Part shown: positions 38,087 through 50,052 of the stretch, one piece after another
Layout: each line of letters starts with the position of its first letter
How positions within the stretch are numbered: position 1 is the first letter of the stretch
Origin: Beroe forskalii
Taxonomy: Eukaryota > Ctenophora > Nuda > Beroida > Beroidae
DNA length: 64,000 bases
NCBI GenBank assembly: GCA_011033025.1
Contig: WFMF01000038.1
Span: 248,001 to 312,000, forward strand
Direction of reading: 5' to 3'
The notes under the pieces: generated by a model
Databases searched by the model: none
The model's input: only the letters and a program-made list of their open reading frames with translations
What the model was told of the DNA's origin: nothing
Program-made: the position numbers and the translations under genes

Positions 38087-39435
38087 TTATTCATGGAAAA
38101 CTGTCACCCTTTCTCCATACTCATCAAATATAGTAAGCTCATCTGTTGCATCAAACGGCAAATGTTTAGCATTTTTCATGATAAAGTTCTGCATATTTTC
38201 GTTCGACTCCCTTAGGAATTTCATCTTAGTTTCAGTCTTACTAATCCAGGATCGATACTGCGAATCCCAAGTCTCAACACAGTGTTGTCTGATGTTCTCC
38301 TCGTTTTCTTCCCACTCTTCTTCTCTCTCCCTCAGTTCCTGGAAAAAAGGAATCATCAATTGTAATCATGCGACTCTTATTCAACGACCTGATCCGTGAA
38401 ATCTGAAAAAAGGATATGAAAAGAGGATCTTTATGCGTGACCATACGCATTTGAACTGATTCATGCCGCAATGCCAATCTATTATCATAAAACAGCCAAT
38501 CTAATCCAAACTGATCATAAAATAGCTCTATTCAAGATACACTAATGTTGCGTCAAGCAAATTTTGAAAAGTTACACCACCTGAGATAACTTGCTGACTT
38601 TCGCCCTCAGTTTATGGTTCTCCTGATTAATGTGCCTGACTTGCTCCTCCATCCTCTTCTTCTCCTCCGCATACAGGTGGAAAACAGAACCCCCATTCGG
38701 AGAATTTATTGTCTGCTTAACATTCTCCTCAGTTTGCTTCTTGAGAGCATCACTAAGTTTCTCAATAGTCACCTTCAGAGTGCTCACTTCTTTCGAGTGT
38801 ATGCTCATCTGTTTTTCTCTTTCTGATTTGTACGCTGTTTCCAGGAGAGCTATTTCTGCTGCATGAGCATCACATGAGATATAGTCCTTGGGTGGGTGGA
38901 GCTCTGGGGTTTTCTGAGGTGGAGGTTTTGTAAGGGCTGCTGGCATGTAGATCTTGGGAAGGCTAGGTGTGGATTTCAAAGGTGGTGGTTCCTTCTGAAC
39001 ATCATTATTCCCGACACCTTCACAATGGCATGTCTGTACAAAAGATGCTTGGGAGGACTTATTGTCTGTGAAGATCTTACACTGTGCCCAGTTCTCCTTT
39101 ACTCGTTTTCGCTGCTTCCGTTTTGGTTGTTCGGGCTCATCTGGAGGGGAAAGGAGGAACACATCAACGGTATTCACCCCTCTGTCATGAGATTTGACCT
39201 TGCGTTCCACTTCAATGATCTTTTCCTCGACAACTGGAATGGCTGGTATCGGTGGTGCCTGTCCAAAAACTGGTTCTGATATGTCACGATTGATGATCTC
39301 AGTTTTTAAGATAGTTTGGTTTTTGGCTTTCCTCAAAACATCAAGACGGTCCTTCAAGGTTGAGATTTGGTTCTGGAGTTCAACAATCTGTTCCTTTGCC
39401 CGTTTATACTCCGCTTTGTAGTTTGTTTTAGTCAT
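38087..39435 (-). CDS. Coiled-coil protein of unknown function, two exons
   Basis: Exons (complement) 38581-39435 and 38087-38338 join in phase (donor CTCAG|GTGGTG, acceptor TTTTTTCCAG), giving about 368 residues. It starts MTKTNYKAEYKRAKEQ, with a short N-terminal coiled coil. A basic patch, KRKQRKRVKENW, could be a nuclear localisation signal. A Pro-rich middle (PPLKSTPSLPK, KPPPQKTPELHPP) precedes a second long coiled coil across the exon junction (EEKKRMEEQVRHINQENHKL, then ELREREEEWEENEENIRQHC). The C-terminus is FDEYGERVTVFHE. There is no signal peptide or membrane segment. I do not recognise the family. Its 3' end is convergent with the GalNAc-transferase gene, the stop codons being about 320 bases apart. 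Confidence 0.65.
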
Positions 39436-39476
39436 GTTTTGTTGCAGATTTGTTTGCAGTGAGGCAGTGGTACTCT

Positions 39477-39664
39477 CTAATCACTCTGAAATTGGTATCG
39501 CTGCATAATCATACTGAGGTTATCATTCATCTCATGAAGCTTGAAAATATTGCATAAAGAAAAGAAAAAGATGCTTGAAAAAGGAAGATCAGCAGTAGCA
39601 TCAAGGCTAATACTTACCATGGGTTCATTGATATCAAAATCATCATTTTCTGAAGTAACTTTTA
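39477..39664 (-). CDS. Possible last two exons of an unidentified gene
   Basis: The minus strand shows two small phase-compatible exons: 39618-39664 (encoding KVTSENDDFDINEPM, donor ATG|GTAAGT) and 39477-39539 (LHEMNDNLSMIMQRYQFQSD then stop). The upstream exon would have to end in phase 1 and was not found before the SLC22-like gene. The exons are short enough for chance, so this is tentative; they could also be an alternative 5' part of the neighbouring coiled-coil gene. Confidence 0.25.
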
Positions 39665-39799
39665 CTAGAAAAACATTATGAGAACCAGCTCAGCAGCACA
39701 AGAGAAACAGCACACTTATATAATAACACAGTAAACAGCTAAAAGTTTCCATGAGTATAATTTACAGAGAGCAGTATTTAACATACAAAACATGCCGCG

Positions 39800-39884
39800 C
39801 ACGAGAAATAGGCGGTTCAACGTCATCAACTCACCATGTTACGCTATGATAATGACGCCATCCTAACCGCCTATATTTCTCGTG
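39800..39884. repeat. Small inverted repeat (MITE-like)
   Basis: CACGAGAAATAGGCGGTT (39800-39817) is matched by its reverse complement with a two-base insertion (39865-39884). The 85-base unit has no coding content. Confidence 0.7.
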
Positions 39885-40311
39885 AGCAACATACTACATG
39901 TGCTGTAGTGCGTGCATCTCACACACTAAGCACGCCAATCTTTCTTTTCAAGCAAATTTATATGATTTTAACAGCAGTATAGAGTACAGCATCGTACAAT
40001 TCATGATTGTACAACTTGTCATCTGCTGCTCATATGATATTTCCTGAAGCATATGCTTGACATGTATTTAACACTATGCCAAGATTTTTTAAGTGCTTTA
40101 GAAATATTTTCTGAAGATCATATATTGGAGCAAAAAATGTTTCAAAAAATGTCTGGCCCACTGGAGCACTGAGGCACTGCCCATCAATGTAACAATCATT
40201 TAAGTTTCTGTCATGGGTAAATTGGGTATTCATGAGGAAAATAGTGCATTTTGGCATGTTGCAATGTCTCATTTTTGGCCTGATGGCATGATACAAATGC
40301 TGCATATATTC

Positions 40312-43300
40312 TCAAACATCAGTAACCTCTTCTTCCACCCCATTCCCACCCCTCTTCCTGCGTTGGTACATCAGCAAGTCCTCCGGGGTGTCAGGAATAC
40401 CATGCTTCGTAGTATCGTCCAGAAGAAACCAGGTCCCCACTGCCGCAATCAGTCCCATTCCCCCGAATATACCCAACACAATCCTCTTATCCAGGATATC
40501 GTAGAGAAGAGTGAGGTACGGCCCCAAGATGGATCCAAACCGAGCAGCTACTGAACAGAAAGCCATCACCATCCCTCTGTGAGATGTTGGGGTGAGCTCT
40601 ATGGTGAAGAGGAAGACTGTGACGAACTCAGCTCCGATGAAGATGATAGCAACGAGACAGGCGACCTGTTGGATGGTCCAAGTGGGGGAGAGTTGAGCAG
40701 GTATCATGGAGAAACCAAAACAAGCACTTATACCGAGGAAGGAGAAGATTTGGGTCTTTTGGGTGCCGGAAAACTGGACAAAACTGTAAGCTGTGGAACA
40801 AGCAATGATCTCTGACACTACTGCCATGCCTTGGCTTTGGAAGATGTTCGAACCCATTTTGTGCCAACCAAAACTTAGACCGTAGTACAGAAGTGAAACT
40901 AAAGCCCAGCTGACCATCAGGAACAATGTTCGTTTCATCATTATTGGGAATGAAAGGAAATCTTTCAGCTGTTCTAGCAAGGTCTGTTTGTTGTCGTTAG
41001 AACCTATGGCAGTGAATTTGAGGGGAGTATCAACATCAATTTCAGGTGTATTATAATACCTTGCCAACCGGTTGAGAATTGTCATAGCCTCTTTCTTCTT
41101 GTTTACACACACCAGAAAACGAACTGATTCAGGACAAAAGAAAAGTGGCAGATGGAAAATGAGGGTTATACCGGTGATAACCCCGACATTACATCGCCAG
41201 TTGTTAATCATGTAAGACAGAAATATCAGTATGGCTGTTCCTGAGGGCCAAGTCAGAGCACATATCACATTGGTGAGATTTCTCAATCGTCTTGGGGCAA
41301 ACTCCAAAATCCACACAATTTTTCCGTTGCTCGACACGAGAACTCCAAACCCTTGAATAAATCTCAGAGCAAACATAAAGTGGATGTTAGTGGCAAATGC
41401 TTGGACGAAAGTAGCTGAAATGGCGATTACAGCAGCTGAAATTATGACCACCTTCCGTCCCAGTCGATCAAACAAGCTGGAACTGATGACCAGACCCACA
41501 AGAGCACCTAAGAAGTAAAAACTATTGATACTCGACTTATGCTTTTCTGCACCGCAATAGATGCCCCAATCAACAGCGAAACTAGTCCGTTTTGGAGTCC
41601 AAAGGAAGTCCGAGCCAGCTATCAGGTTGTTGGTACACATGGTGGTTCTATTGTAGAAAGTGCTGTTGTTTGCAGCGATGCTGTGTTCTTGGAACAGAGC
41701 AAAACACTTCTCTGAAGTACAATTCCAGTCTGAGTACGGGGTGTAACCTGAAGAAAGTGAGAATAAAGGCAGGTTTGGAAAACGCCAACTTTCCTGAGGC
41801 GAACCTTAAGCGGAATCACCCTAAACCGAACTATAACGCTATCCTTTACCAGTAGGTTGACGAAGAATAGCACATCGAAAGCGCTTGATTGTCCAAATTT
41901 CTTGTTGGATATCAACTTGATCCCTGAATGTTCACGAAAAATTGATATAATAAGGGTATAAAAATAACGATGTGTCGTAATTTTCATACTTCAAATGGTT
42001 TATCACGTCTGCGGCTAAGAAATCACCTAAAAGTAATTTTTATCAACAAAGACACAAAACTCAGTACAGTTCACGTATCACAAACCGTTGAAGATTGGGT
42101 GGTAGCACATGATACTGGATGTCAGCTGAGAAAGAAGGAACATGGCAAGGAACATGAGGTAGGGGAAGATGTTAGACTCACCCACTACCCTGAGAGATAT
42201 GATTTGGTGTTTATCTGAAAAAACTGGAGCTCTGTGCTGTTATTTAAAGTACAATATATGAAAACCATAAGCCTTTGCCTTCAAAAAACAGAAAAATTAA
42301 GAACTCAGCAATACATCGAAAAAGCAAAGAGGTCTAAAATTTAAGGGCTGATTTGAATCAATTTTCTGAAGGACTGTGGATGGGAACCATTTCTATTTTC
42401 TTATAGTCTATTTTCTTATTTTAGTATTTTACCTATCTACCAAGTCCTCCAGAGCAGCTGCAGGTTCAGCGTTAGTATGATCGTCTCCATTTTTCATTTG
42501 CTGTGTCAGCCGTTCTTCGCCTTATGGAAATAGATTAATGAGATCAAATACAAAACAAACAGTCAAAAAGTGGTAAAGGTAAAGTGGCTGAAGGTAAAGA
42601 GTGTGAAAACTAAAAAGAGAAATGCTAGATTAAGAATGAAAATGAATTTAAGAAGTTTATACCTTGGAGGTCCTTTATATCTTTTCCTGTACAAGATTCC
42701 AGAGGAATATAATCCAGTTTCCCTCCATTGGATGTCTTCTCGCGTGAATTCATATATAGGGTCTTCTGTAATCTTCAGAATTGGATATTTTATTGGCTTT
42801 TAGCTGGCATTTTTAACCGGCTCAATGGACAAAAATGGATGGTAGCCTTTTAACTGACCCCTCAGACAAATTTTTTTCAAGTGGTTAACTAATAAGATTT
42901 TTTAAAGATTCTAAAACAACTAAAACCCATGAACTATGGCCCCGATTAAACCGGCTTTTTTCAACCAACCCATTCAACCACTTTTTCAAAGTTGTTTTTG
43001 TCCTTATAAGGTGAAAGCGGTGGTGCAAATCCGTATTTTCATTGGAGGGGATGATTAAAATTGTCGCTTAATTAATATAGATAAATTAAAGAAACAAAAT
43101 TCGTCATGGCATGACTATTAAACTTACGAAATATATTTAAGCCGTGGGCCACAGAATTTACTGTCCAACAAGATTACAATACACATGCAATAACCACAGT
43201 GACAAACGGTAGCAAAAACGAAAAAAAATTAAAAGTGTCAAAAAATTTTTGTCCAATGGATCCATTAATTACACATCAAAATTGGACGTCGTAAAGAATT

Positions 43301-46027
43301 AAAAAAGAAATCGGTAAAAAGTCCAATGGTGTTCAATGGATCCAATGGATGTTCAATGGATCCATCTGAGTGGATCCAATGGACGCAATCACCAAACATG
43401 GTTTGGTAGATGGACATCAGTCTGGTATTTTTGTTCAATGGATCCATTGTGTCCATTGGATCCAATGGATCCATTGTGTCCATTGAACACCATTGAACAT
43501 GTCCATTGGATCCATTGGATCCATTGTACATTGTGTCCATTGGATCCATTGTGTCCAATGGATCCATTGTGTTCAATGGACAAAATGGATCTGGATCCAA
43601 TGGACACAATGTGCAATGGATTCAATGGACATGTCCAATGGTGTTCAATGGACACAATGGATCCATTGGATCCAATGGACACAATGGATCCAATGAACAA
43701 AAGTACCAGTCTGATGTCCATCTACCAAAACCATGTTTGGTGATTGTCCATTTCAGATGGTCCATCGAACATCCATGGATCCATTGAAATGTTTGGAGGA
43801 TCCATTGGAATTGAAAATTTGAAATTTTACCGATGGAGGATGTCCATTGACGTCCATTTCATGTTTGGGGATATGGATCCATTGGACAAAAAATCCCTGT
43901 GTATTCTTTACCAAAAATTGTAGTAGGTAAATAACATCAAAATGTCGCAAAGATGAGTAAAATAAATAGTTCAGTAAAAGAAAAAGTTTATTTTACATCA
44001 ACAATCAAATAATATGTCCAATATGTAATTAGATTAGAATATATTATACATGGACTATGGAGTGGTTTCGGCTATTTGAAACGCAGAGATTTAGTATTTG
44101 CCATGTTATTCTGTTTCAAGTAAAGAAGTAAAGATTTTTAGCAAAGCGGTATAGAGTGAATTTGATTGTTCATTCAAGCCACTTTCACCCAGAACCTAAA
44201 CACACCACTACTGTAGATAAGGCACCTTGCAACTTGAGACGACATGTCAATTTGATGGGATCGTCACTCAATATATCTGATTGACATTATACCAGCAAGT
44301 CAATCACGCAATAAACACCGCCATACATAAACAATATCAAGGAACATCGAGGGATAATGATCAGCGATGGTTGCCTTGGATTACTGATGTGGTTTTGTAA
44401 CGGCGGTTGAGTGAGCTTAATTAGAACAGAATATTATGTCATGTAATGCTATGAAGAACTTACATAAACACACGAGAATTGCGTTAAAGACCGCAGATAA
44501 AGGTCATCCAACAATAACTGATCTTGAAAATAACATGATGGGGGATTTCGTATTGAAATATTTTGTGAAATTTTGAGGGATGAAATTTTAAATTAATTTT
44601 GGGGGAGGATTTTGCTCGAGAAAACTCTCAACAACTTTTGATTGGAATCAACAGTTAAACAACAAATAAAATCAAAACAAAAATCTAAAGAAAAACCAAA
44701 AAGCTTAAACAGAAGACAAAGCAAGCGAGTTGATCAAATTGCAGCATGACTTCTGTACTGCGATACCTGTAGACAAAAATATATCTAAGTAACCCGATAC
44801 AGAAGCCCCCGGCTCCTCTAACGTGACATCAATCACATGGTGATACGTTAGAATGTCATGTATTGGCGGTAAATAAGGGTCACAAGAGTTGTGAATTTGT
44901 CCAGTGGATCTATCAAGTTCAATGAAGCATTGGATCCTATAGCTCAATGGAAAAGATTCAGTTCCAACCCCTTTGGCCTTAAGGTAGTTCTGGATTATCA
45001 TACCATCGTGTTTCTGACAATATTCCGTTATATTCTGGTTTGCAGCAACTCGGTACTGTACTTTGTAGATTTAAATATTAATAAAATGAGCTCATATAAA
45101 AATTGTTGCCTTCAAAAAATTGTTTCTTCAAAACACGGGCAAAAACGATAACGTTCATCGATATGCTCAACGCACATTTTCACCATGTCTCATGATGGTA
45201 AGAGTGAAGGGGTGTGCCTACCGTACCTCCCGTGAGATTCATTTTACCTGGAGATTGAAGAGCACAGTAATTTATGAAATTACAGTCCAGACAGCACCAA
45301 ATTAGGCCACTTTGATCTTCCTGGGATTCAGGGACCAGACAATTTCAGTGTTACTTATTATAACATTGAAATGGTTTGGTACTAGCCAATCATTACAGTT
45401 CAAATACCCTAAAATATATGCCCTATATAGGGAAAATATTCATCATATTTTAGATTTTTAAACCGGCAGAGGAACACTGCTATAGAATGATAGATATCTG
45501 CGTTATCATTGAAATTGGTTAATCAGAAATGTATATTTCAATCCATTTGAAATCTTGCCATCTCCCGATAGTTCCTGTCATGATGAACTGATTTCATCAC
45601 TTCAATCTAGAAATTCGTCCCAAAACACACATAGGCGTATAGTTTGTAAGAAAAACTCCTTGTGTCAGTGTTTCAAAGAGTTTCTACGAGTTTGATAAAC
45701 ACACAACTCAAAAAATCGTCAAGGCTATATTCATGATTTAATTTAATTTAATTTAATTTAATTTAATTTAATTTAATTTAATTTAATTTAATTTAATTTA
45801 ATTTAATTTAATTTAACTTAATTTAATTTAATTTAATTTAATTTAATTTAATTTAATTTAATTTAATTTAATTTAATTTAATTTAATTTAATTTAATTTA
45901 ATTTAATTTAATTTAATTTAATTTAATTTAATTTAATTTAATTTAATTTAATTTAATTTAATTTAATTTAATTTAATTTAATTTAATTTAATTTAATTGA
46001 TCTACCTGCAGCTTCAGCCACGTCCAT
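40312..46027 (-). CDS. SLC22-like (organic ion) major-facilitator transporter
   Basis: Proposed exons (complement): 46006-46027 (MDVAEAAG), 42433-42520, 42086-42189, 41850-41923, 40312-41747. Exons 1-3 and 4-5 join in phase; between 3 and 4 my model is one base out, so a boundary, a microexon or a sequence error remains unresolved. Features of the family: DLVDRVVGESNIFPYLMF leading into the first membrane helix, a large extracellular loop with paired Cys and N-glycosylation sites (NCTSEKC, NNSTFYNRT), and the MFS signature after helix 2, SSSLFDRLGRKVV. Then come the R-x-x-QGFG region, PESVRFL, a cytosolic loop, and further membrane helices to a charged C-terminus ...EEEVTDV. SLC22 carriers move organic cations, anions or carnitine across the plasma membrane; the substrate cannot be read from sequence. 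Intron 1 (3.5 kb) holds a fold-back repeat, an AAATT array and an unassigned exon-like frame. Confidence 0.83.
42820..43010. repeat. Copy of the GGCCGGTT-type interspersed repeat
   Basis: TTAACCGGCTCAATGGACAAAAA at the left and TTAAACCGGCTTTTTT...TTTTTGTCC at the right resemble the intron cluster at 34615-35020. It lies in intron 1 of the SLC22-like gene. Confidence 0.5.
43250..43900. repeat. Fold-back built from CAATGGATCCATTG units
   Basis: The unit CAATGGATCC(A/AATGGA)CA is itself nearly palindromic and is repeated many times. In addition the block is a large inverted repeat centred near 43560: CACCAAACATGGTTTGGTAG (43391) is matched by CTACCAAAACCATGTTTGGTG (43722). All six frames are open; none is coding. 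Confidence 0.9.
44767..44989 (-). CDS. Possible exon of an unidentified gene within an SLC22 intron
   Basis: The minus strand is open between an acceptor (AATCCAG at 44990) and a donor (CTACAG|GTATCG at 44766). It encodes NYLKAKGVGTESFPLSYRIQ and onward to LEEPGASVSGYLDIFLST, with balanced composition but no family I recognise. Neighbouring sequence up to 45360 has exon-like pieces with in-frame stops. It may be a nested gene, a pseudogene or chance. Confidence 0.25.
45739..45999. repeat. (TTTAA)n pentanucleotide microsatellite beside a donor
   Basis: About 52 nearly perfect units. On the minus strand it begins about six bases after the donor of SLC22 exon 1 (GCAG|GTAGATCAATTAAATT). Confidence 0.98.
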
Positions 46028-46427
46028 TTCTGCCCGGTTTTCTGAAAAAATCGTTATTTCAAACAAAGCTCAAATGATCCCCAACTGTTCCATTCATGAT
46101 TTCTTAAATTTAAAAGCGGAAATGGAGAATAAATCTTATTCAAGCAAATGGAATTAGGACATCAAATCTTTAACTGTCTTTTACAAATTTCATTTTTTCC
46201 CAAATAATTTTCATTTTTCAGTGTTTCACGTTGAGATTGCACTACATGCGTTCTGAAAACTCCGTGTGATATTTCCACACGGCCCCTATTTATTGTACGC
46301 ACGTATAATGATTTGATTCATTTTTTACATTATTTTAAAATATAGTTTTTTCCTTGATTTTGGCGCCACATGACTCGGATATTTCAGAATATGATTCTCA
46401 TTTTGCGACACCGTGCAGACGAAATCA

Positions 46428-46652
46428 GCGCAATTGAATAGTGCCGGCTTGGTCACGTGATCCAGAACTTTGAACTGTCATGACTCATGAGGCAGGAATT
46501 GAAACACCTAAAGACTTGAGATACTTAAGTCATGGAGTCTCACCTCCACATTGTATGAAGTGGAAGTTTCAAGTCTGAAGGTGCATCACTTTCTGCCTCG
46601 TGCCAGTTCAAAGTTTGGGTTACTAGACCAAGCCGGCACTATTCAATTGCGC
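46428..46652. mobile_element. 225-bp MITE with 25-base perfect inverted termini
   Basis: The first 25 bases (GCGCAATTGAATAGTGCCGG...) are the exact reverse complement of the last 25. Subterminal sequences also pair (CACTTTCTGCCTCGTGCC against GAGGCAGGAATTG). No open frame. It lies just downstream of the PAN gene stop codon. The target duplication is not clear. Confidence 0.85.
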
Positions 46653-46666
46653 ATCGAGTCTTACCT

Positions 46667-49571
46667 TTAACAAAGCACAGAAATCCATTTTAGTGAGTCA
46701 CCGTCCCCTGTGATTCCAGGTGACGTGTAGAGAAAACAGGAAGTCCCATCGGAGCTGGAAGAGTAGCCAGTACATTCTGCATATGAACTGCAACGTCTTT
46801 CACATAGGGAATCCTGGTCAAAAATGATCAGGATCAAAATGATCAAAAATCATAACGATCAAAAATCATAATGATAAAAAAAGATCAAAAATTATACAAA
46901 TTATCAAAAATTATCAAAAACAATCATGATCAAAATTATCAAAAATGATTAAAAATGATCAAAAATGATTAAAAATGATCAAAAACCATCATGATCAAAA
47001 AGATCAAAAATAATTTTGATCAAAATGATCAAAAACAATCATGTTAAAAACTATCAAAAAATCATGATCAAAATGATCAAAAAACAGTAATGATCAAAAT
47101 GATCGAAATGAACAAAATGATCAAAATAATCAAAAATAATTATGATCAAAAATTATCATGAAACAGTCTTCCAAGTTGAGCTACATTTCCCAGCTACGTA
47201 ATTATTTTTCAATGAAACCGATGCACTATAATTTTAGTAATTACCTTGAATTCAAGAGACGCTACAACAGAAGCTGGTAACGAAGTGTTCTCGAGAGTGC
47301 AAGTTCCTGTACTCCTGATATAGATGAGGCCAGAAACTGAAGGAAGAGGGGGCGTTATTAGGGTCAATGGAAGCATTCCGGGAAAAAGGGGGCGTTGAGG
47401 GTTAAGGAGGCGTTAGAAAGGGGGATAGGGGGCGTTACGACGTTATATTAGGGGGCGTTAAGGGTGCATGGGGTCGTTCTAGGTGAATGGGGGTTAAGGG
47501 GACATTTCGGAGGCGTTTAATAATTTAAGGTTCACTGAGGGGCGTCCTCACTGAAGGGTTCACTGAAGGGCCAACGGATTGAATTGCGTGCATAGGTTGT
47601 CCGGTAAACCCCTTCCGACCAAGATTCTATGAGATTAGGGACAACGATATCAAGATCCTATTAAACCAGATTTTTATACCTATCTAACCTTTATTCCAGC
47701 AGTACTTCACACCTTGGCCACTCCCCGACATTGCCTCATTGGTGTACACCGAACAAGCAGCAGAATTACCACTATAAGCCCTACACGCCGGCGAAGTGTC
47801 ACAGTAAGTCCGGCACTGACGTAGGGACTCGTACTGGATAAGCCTAGAAGTAGAATAAGCAGTGGAAGATATAATAGTTATACTATTATAGAACCCTCTG
47901 AAGTTTTCATGCGGGTCTATAATATATAGACACTTGCCTGATCGGGTCCATATTGGTTTAGATCCTCGCCCTACGGGCTCGGGCCAAAACCGGATACATC
48001 CCTCGGGCTTACACCCTCTGGAAGTATGCCTAAATGGATTAAATGATTTAATTCAACAAATATCAGGTGACGGTGACAGTTTGAAACTACAGTTTTGTGT
48101 GGGCGGTGTAAGTTTGCGCGGCGTAAAGACATAAATATTAATAACATGTCTGTTCGCCGCGCAAACTTACGCCGCGCATACAAAACTGAATTTCAAATGA
48201 TTAGTAATTTAAGATAGTAGTTATTAATTCGAAATAAAACCTGTCCATCGCTTCTCCAGTGGTATCGGAGCATGCTCCAAGTTCCTTAATGTATGCTTTG
48301 AGCTCACTCACTTCTATGATGATAGAATGTTATATTTTATAATATTCAGATATTGGGGAATCGATATGACATTTCACCTTGAACTAAATTTAATCTTTCG
48401 ACACTTTATTTTCTCTTGAAATCTCTATTCTGAGCAAAGGTTCTGGTTTAGGAAGATGCAGTATCCTGAGATGAAATGTCATGAGATGAAATGTCATGAG
48501 GTGAAATGTCCTGAGATGAAATGTCCTGAGATGAAATGTCGTACAACCGTCAATGTTATAAGTATTTCTTTGGCTACAGTAAAAGGATCAAGAGGGTGTA
48601 AAGCAAGGTTTTCTTGTTAGCTAATATATTTTCAGTATTTCCATGATTCTAGGTGTACTTACGTGTACTCGGGTCATATTGATTTCCTAAATGTCCTGAG
48701 ATGAAATGTCGTACAACCGTCAATGTTATAAGTATTTCTTTGGCTACAGTAAAAGGATCAAGAGGGTGTAAAGCAACATAGAATAAGACAGGAATTAAAT
48801 AGAAATTAGACGAGAATTAAGCAGGAGTCAAACAGGAATTAAACAGGAATTAAACAGGAATTAAGCAGGAATTAAGCAGGAATTAAAATATTATGGATAC
48901 GAATTGTTATGTCCGACCTGATACCGAGCTACACTTGTTAACTTCAGTTCAATTTAAAACCATTGTATTTAATAATCTGATACATACCTACGATTTTGGA
49001 CTCGCACATGAACTGTGAGGATCGCACCCCACAAATTCCGATGGAAGTGTAAGGCAAACACCGCGAATCCATCTTTCGTGTAGTGTATGCCGTACCAGGG
49101 GTCGGCATTGCATCGATCGTAACATTGGATGTCTTCGTACTGACCTCTCCACCTATTAGTTAATGTGACGACGTAATATTTTACCCATAAGGCGTCCATT
49201 TTGGCATTGCCCAATCGGCGCGCGAGTTAACTGCAAACTCGTTCGCTGATTGGTCAATGTCTTGAAGTTGACAAATGACAATTTCGTGATCCTATGGGAA
49301 AGCTTATGCCACCTATAATAGAGACGCATATATGATTTTAAACGACTTTTAAAACGCCAGTTTTGTGCATTGTGCACTTCCCATGGTCGGATTTTCATGA
49401 ATCCTGGTAAAATCGTGCCCCTAATAAGGTCTAATAAGGTCTTAGATGACCTAATATTTAATAATAGCTACTTGCCAAAAAGTAAATCAACTTTGATCTA
49501 CTAACCGTTGTTTTCGGGGGTATCTCCGCCCATGCAGGGTCCTGCAATACCCTCATAGATGTATGGTACTT
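46667..49571 (-). CDS. PAN/Apple-like multi-module secreted protein, 3' part
   Basis: Exons (complement): 49506-49571, 48992-49152, 48241-48313, 47689-47843, 47245-47336, 46667-46813. The last five join in phase; the first junction is one base out in my model. The pattern is three repeats, each of two exons: a short exon with a lone Cys after an aromatic or hydrophobic start (YIYEGIAGPCMGG; AYIKELGACSD; LIYIRSTGTCTLE), then a Cys-rich exon (QYEDIQCYDRCNADPWYG; QYESLRQCRTYCDTSPACRA; DSLCERRCSSYAECTGY...CFLY). This C-x3-C-x4-8-C...C-x-Y order resembles PAN/Apple domains, which bind protein or carbohydrate ligands in extracellular proteins. The protein ends WISVLC. The N-terminus with a signal peptide was not found. 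Identification rests on cysteine spacing, so a different Cys-rich domain is possible. Confidence 0.55.
46818..47165. repeat. AAAAATGATC tandem array ending on an acceptor
   Basis: About 30 degenerate units of ATCAAAAATG in the last intron of the PAN-like gene. The acceptor of the final exon (minus strand, ATTTTTGACCAG|GATTCC) is a variant of the unit ATTTTTGATCAT. Confidence 0.9.
48066..48193. mobile_element. Fold-back MITE, GCGCGGCG family, copy 1
   Basis: Inverted arms around an AT-rich centre: AAGTTTGCGCGGCG is matched by CGCCGCGCAAACTT. The outer part TTTGAAACTACAGTTTTGTGTG partly matches CATACAAAACTGAATTTCAAA. A related copy is at 49610-49722. Both lie in introns of, or beside, the PAN-like gene. 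Confidence 0.75.
48440..48776. repeat. ATGAAATGTC tandem repeat plus 87-base direct duplication
   Basis: Units of CTGAGATGAAATGTC occur at about 48465-48540. An 87-base segment ending AGAGGGTGTAAAGCAA is present twice, at 48520-48606 and 48689-48776 (one base longer in the second count), with no visible differences in the shared part. Confidence 0.85.
48783..48890. repeat. AACAGGAATTAA tandem repeat, second locus
   Basis: About nine units, the same as at 29265-29470. Confidence 0.85.
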
Positions 49572-49609
49572 CTGCAAAAGATAGATTGTAGATAACTATT
49601 GTCATTAAA

Positions 49610-49722
49610 GTGACAATTCGAACTGCAGTTTTGTCTGCGCGGCGTAGAAACATGTTAACTATTTAAATCTATTATTTAATGTCTTTACGCCGCGTGCAAA
49701 AAAATGCAGTTCGATCTGTCAC
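49610..49722. mobile_element. Fold-back MITE, GCGCGGCG family, copy 2
   Basis: GTGACAATTCGAACTGCA at the left is matched by TGCAGTTCGATCTGTCAC at the right. The inner GCGCGGCGTAGAAACAT is partly matched by TGTCTTTACGCCGCG. It shares termini and core with 48066-48193. Confidence 0.8.
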
Positions 49723-49942
49723 CGTAAAAATAGTATTTTCAGAGAAATAATAATTAATAACTCATGAAAAATAATTCCCAAGAGATTAGACAAAAGCGTT
49801 GAATTTGTTAGGAACAACAAGCTAAATCTTTATAATGAGGTAGAGTAGAATAACTCATTGGCCTTGATTATTTAGCCGGCCTTTTTCTAATGCACGTGGG
49901 TAGACTGTAGACCGTTCGAATGAAGGAGGGCTCAAAAAGACT

Positions 49943-50052
49943 CGTAGGATGTTACCCTACCCTCGCGCGCGGCGCAACGTTCCACATTTGGACGTCACTA
50001 TGCAACCTCGCCCATCCAGTCAGAAGAAATAGACGGGGCAAAGTCCGTCGAA
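49943..50052 (+). repeat. Conserved ~120-base dispersed repeat, copy 1
   Basis: CGTAGGATGTTACCCTACCC, then CGCGCGGCGCAACGTTCCACA, TTTGGACGTCACT, CATCCAGTCAGAAGAAATAG and ACGGGGCAA. Copies 2 and 3 are at 51934-52020 (degenerate) and 59262-59383 (close). No structure or Pol III boxes are evident. Confidence 0.75.

Noticed and set aside
43265-43787. Met/Asp/Pro-rich open frames (MDPLDPMDTMDP)
   Set aside because: Translation of the CAATGGATCC palindrome array in six frames.
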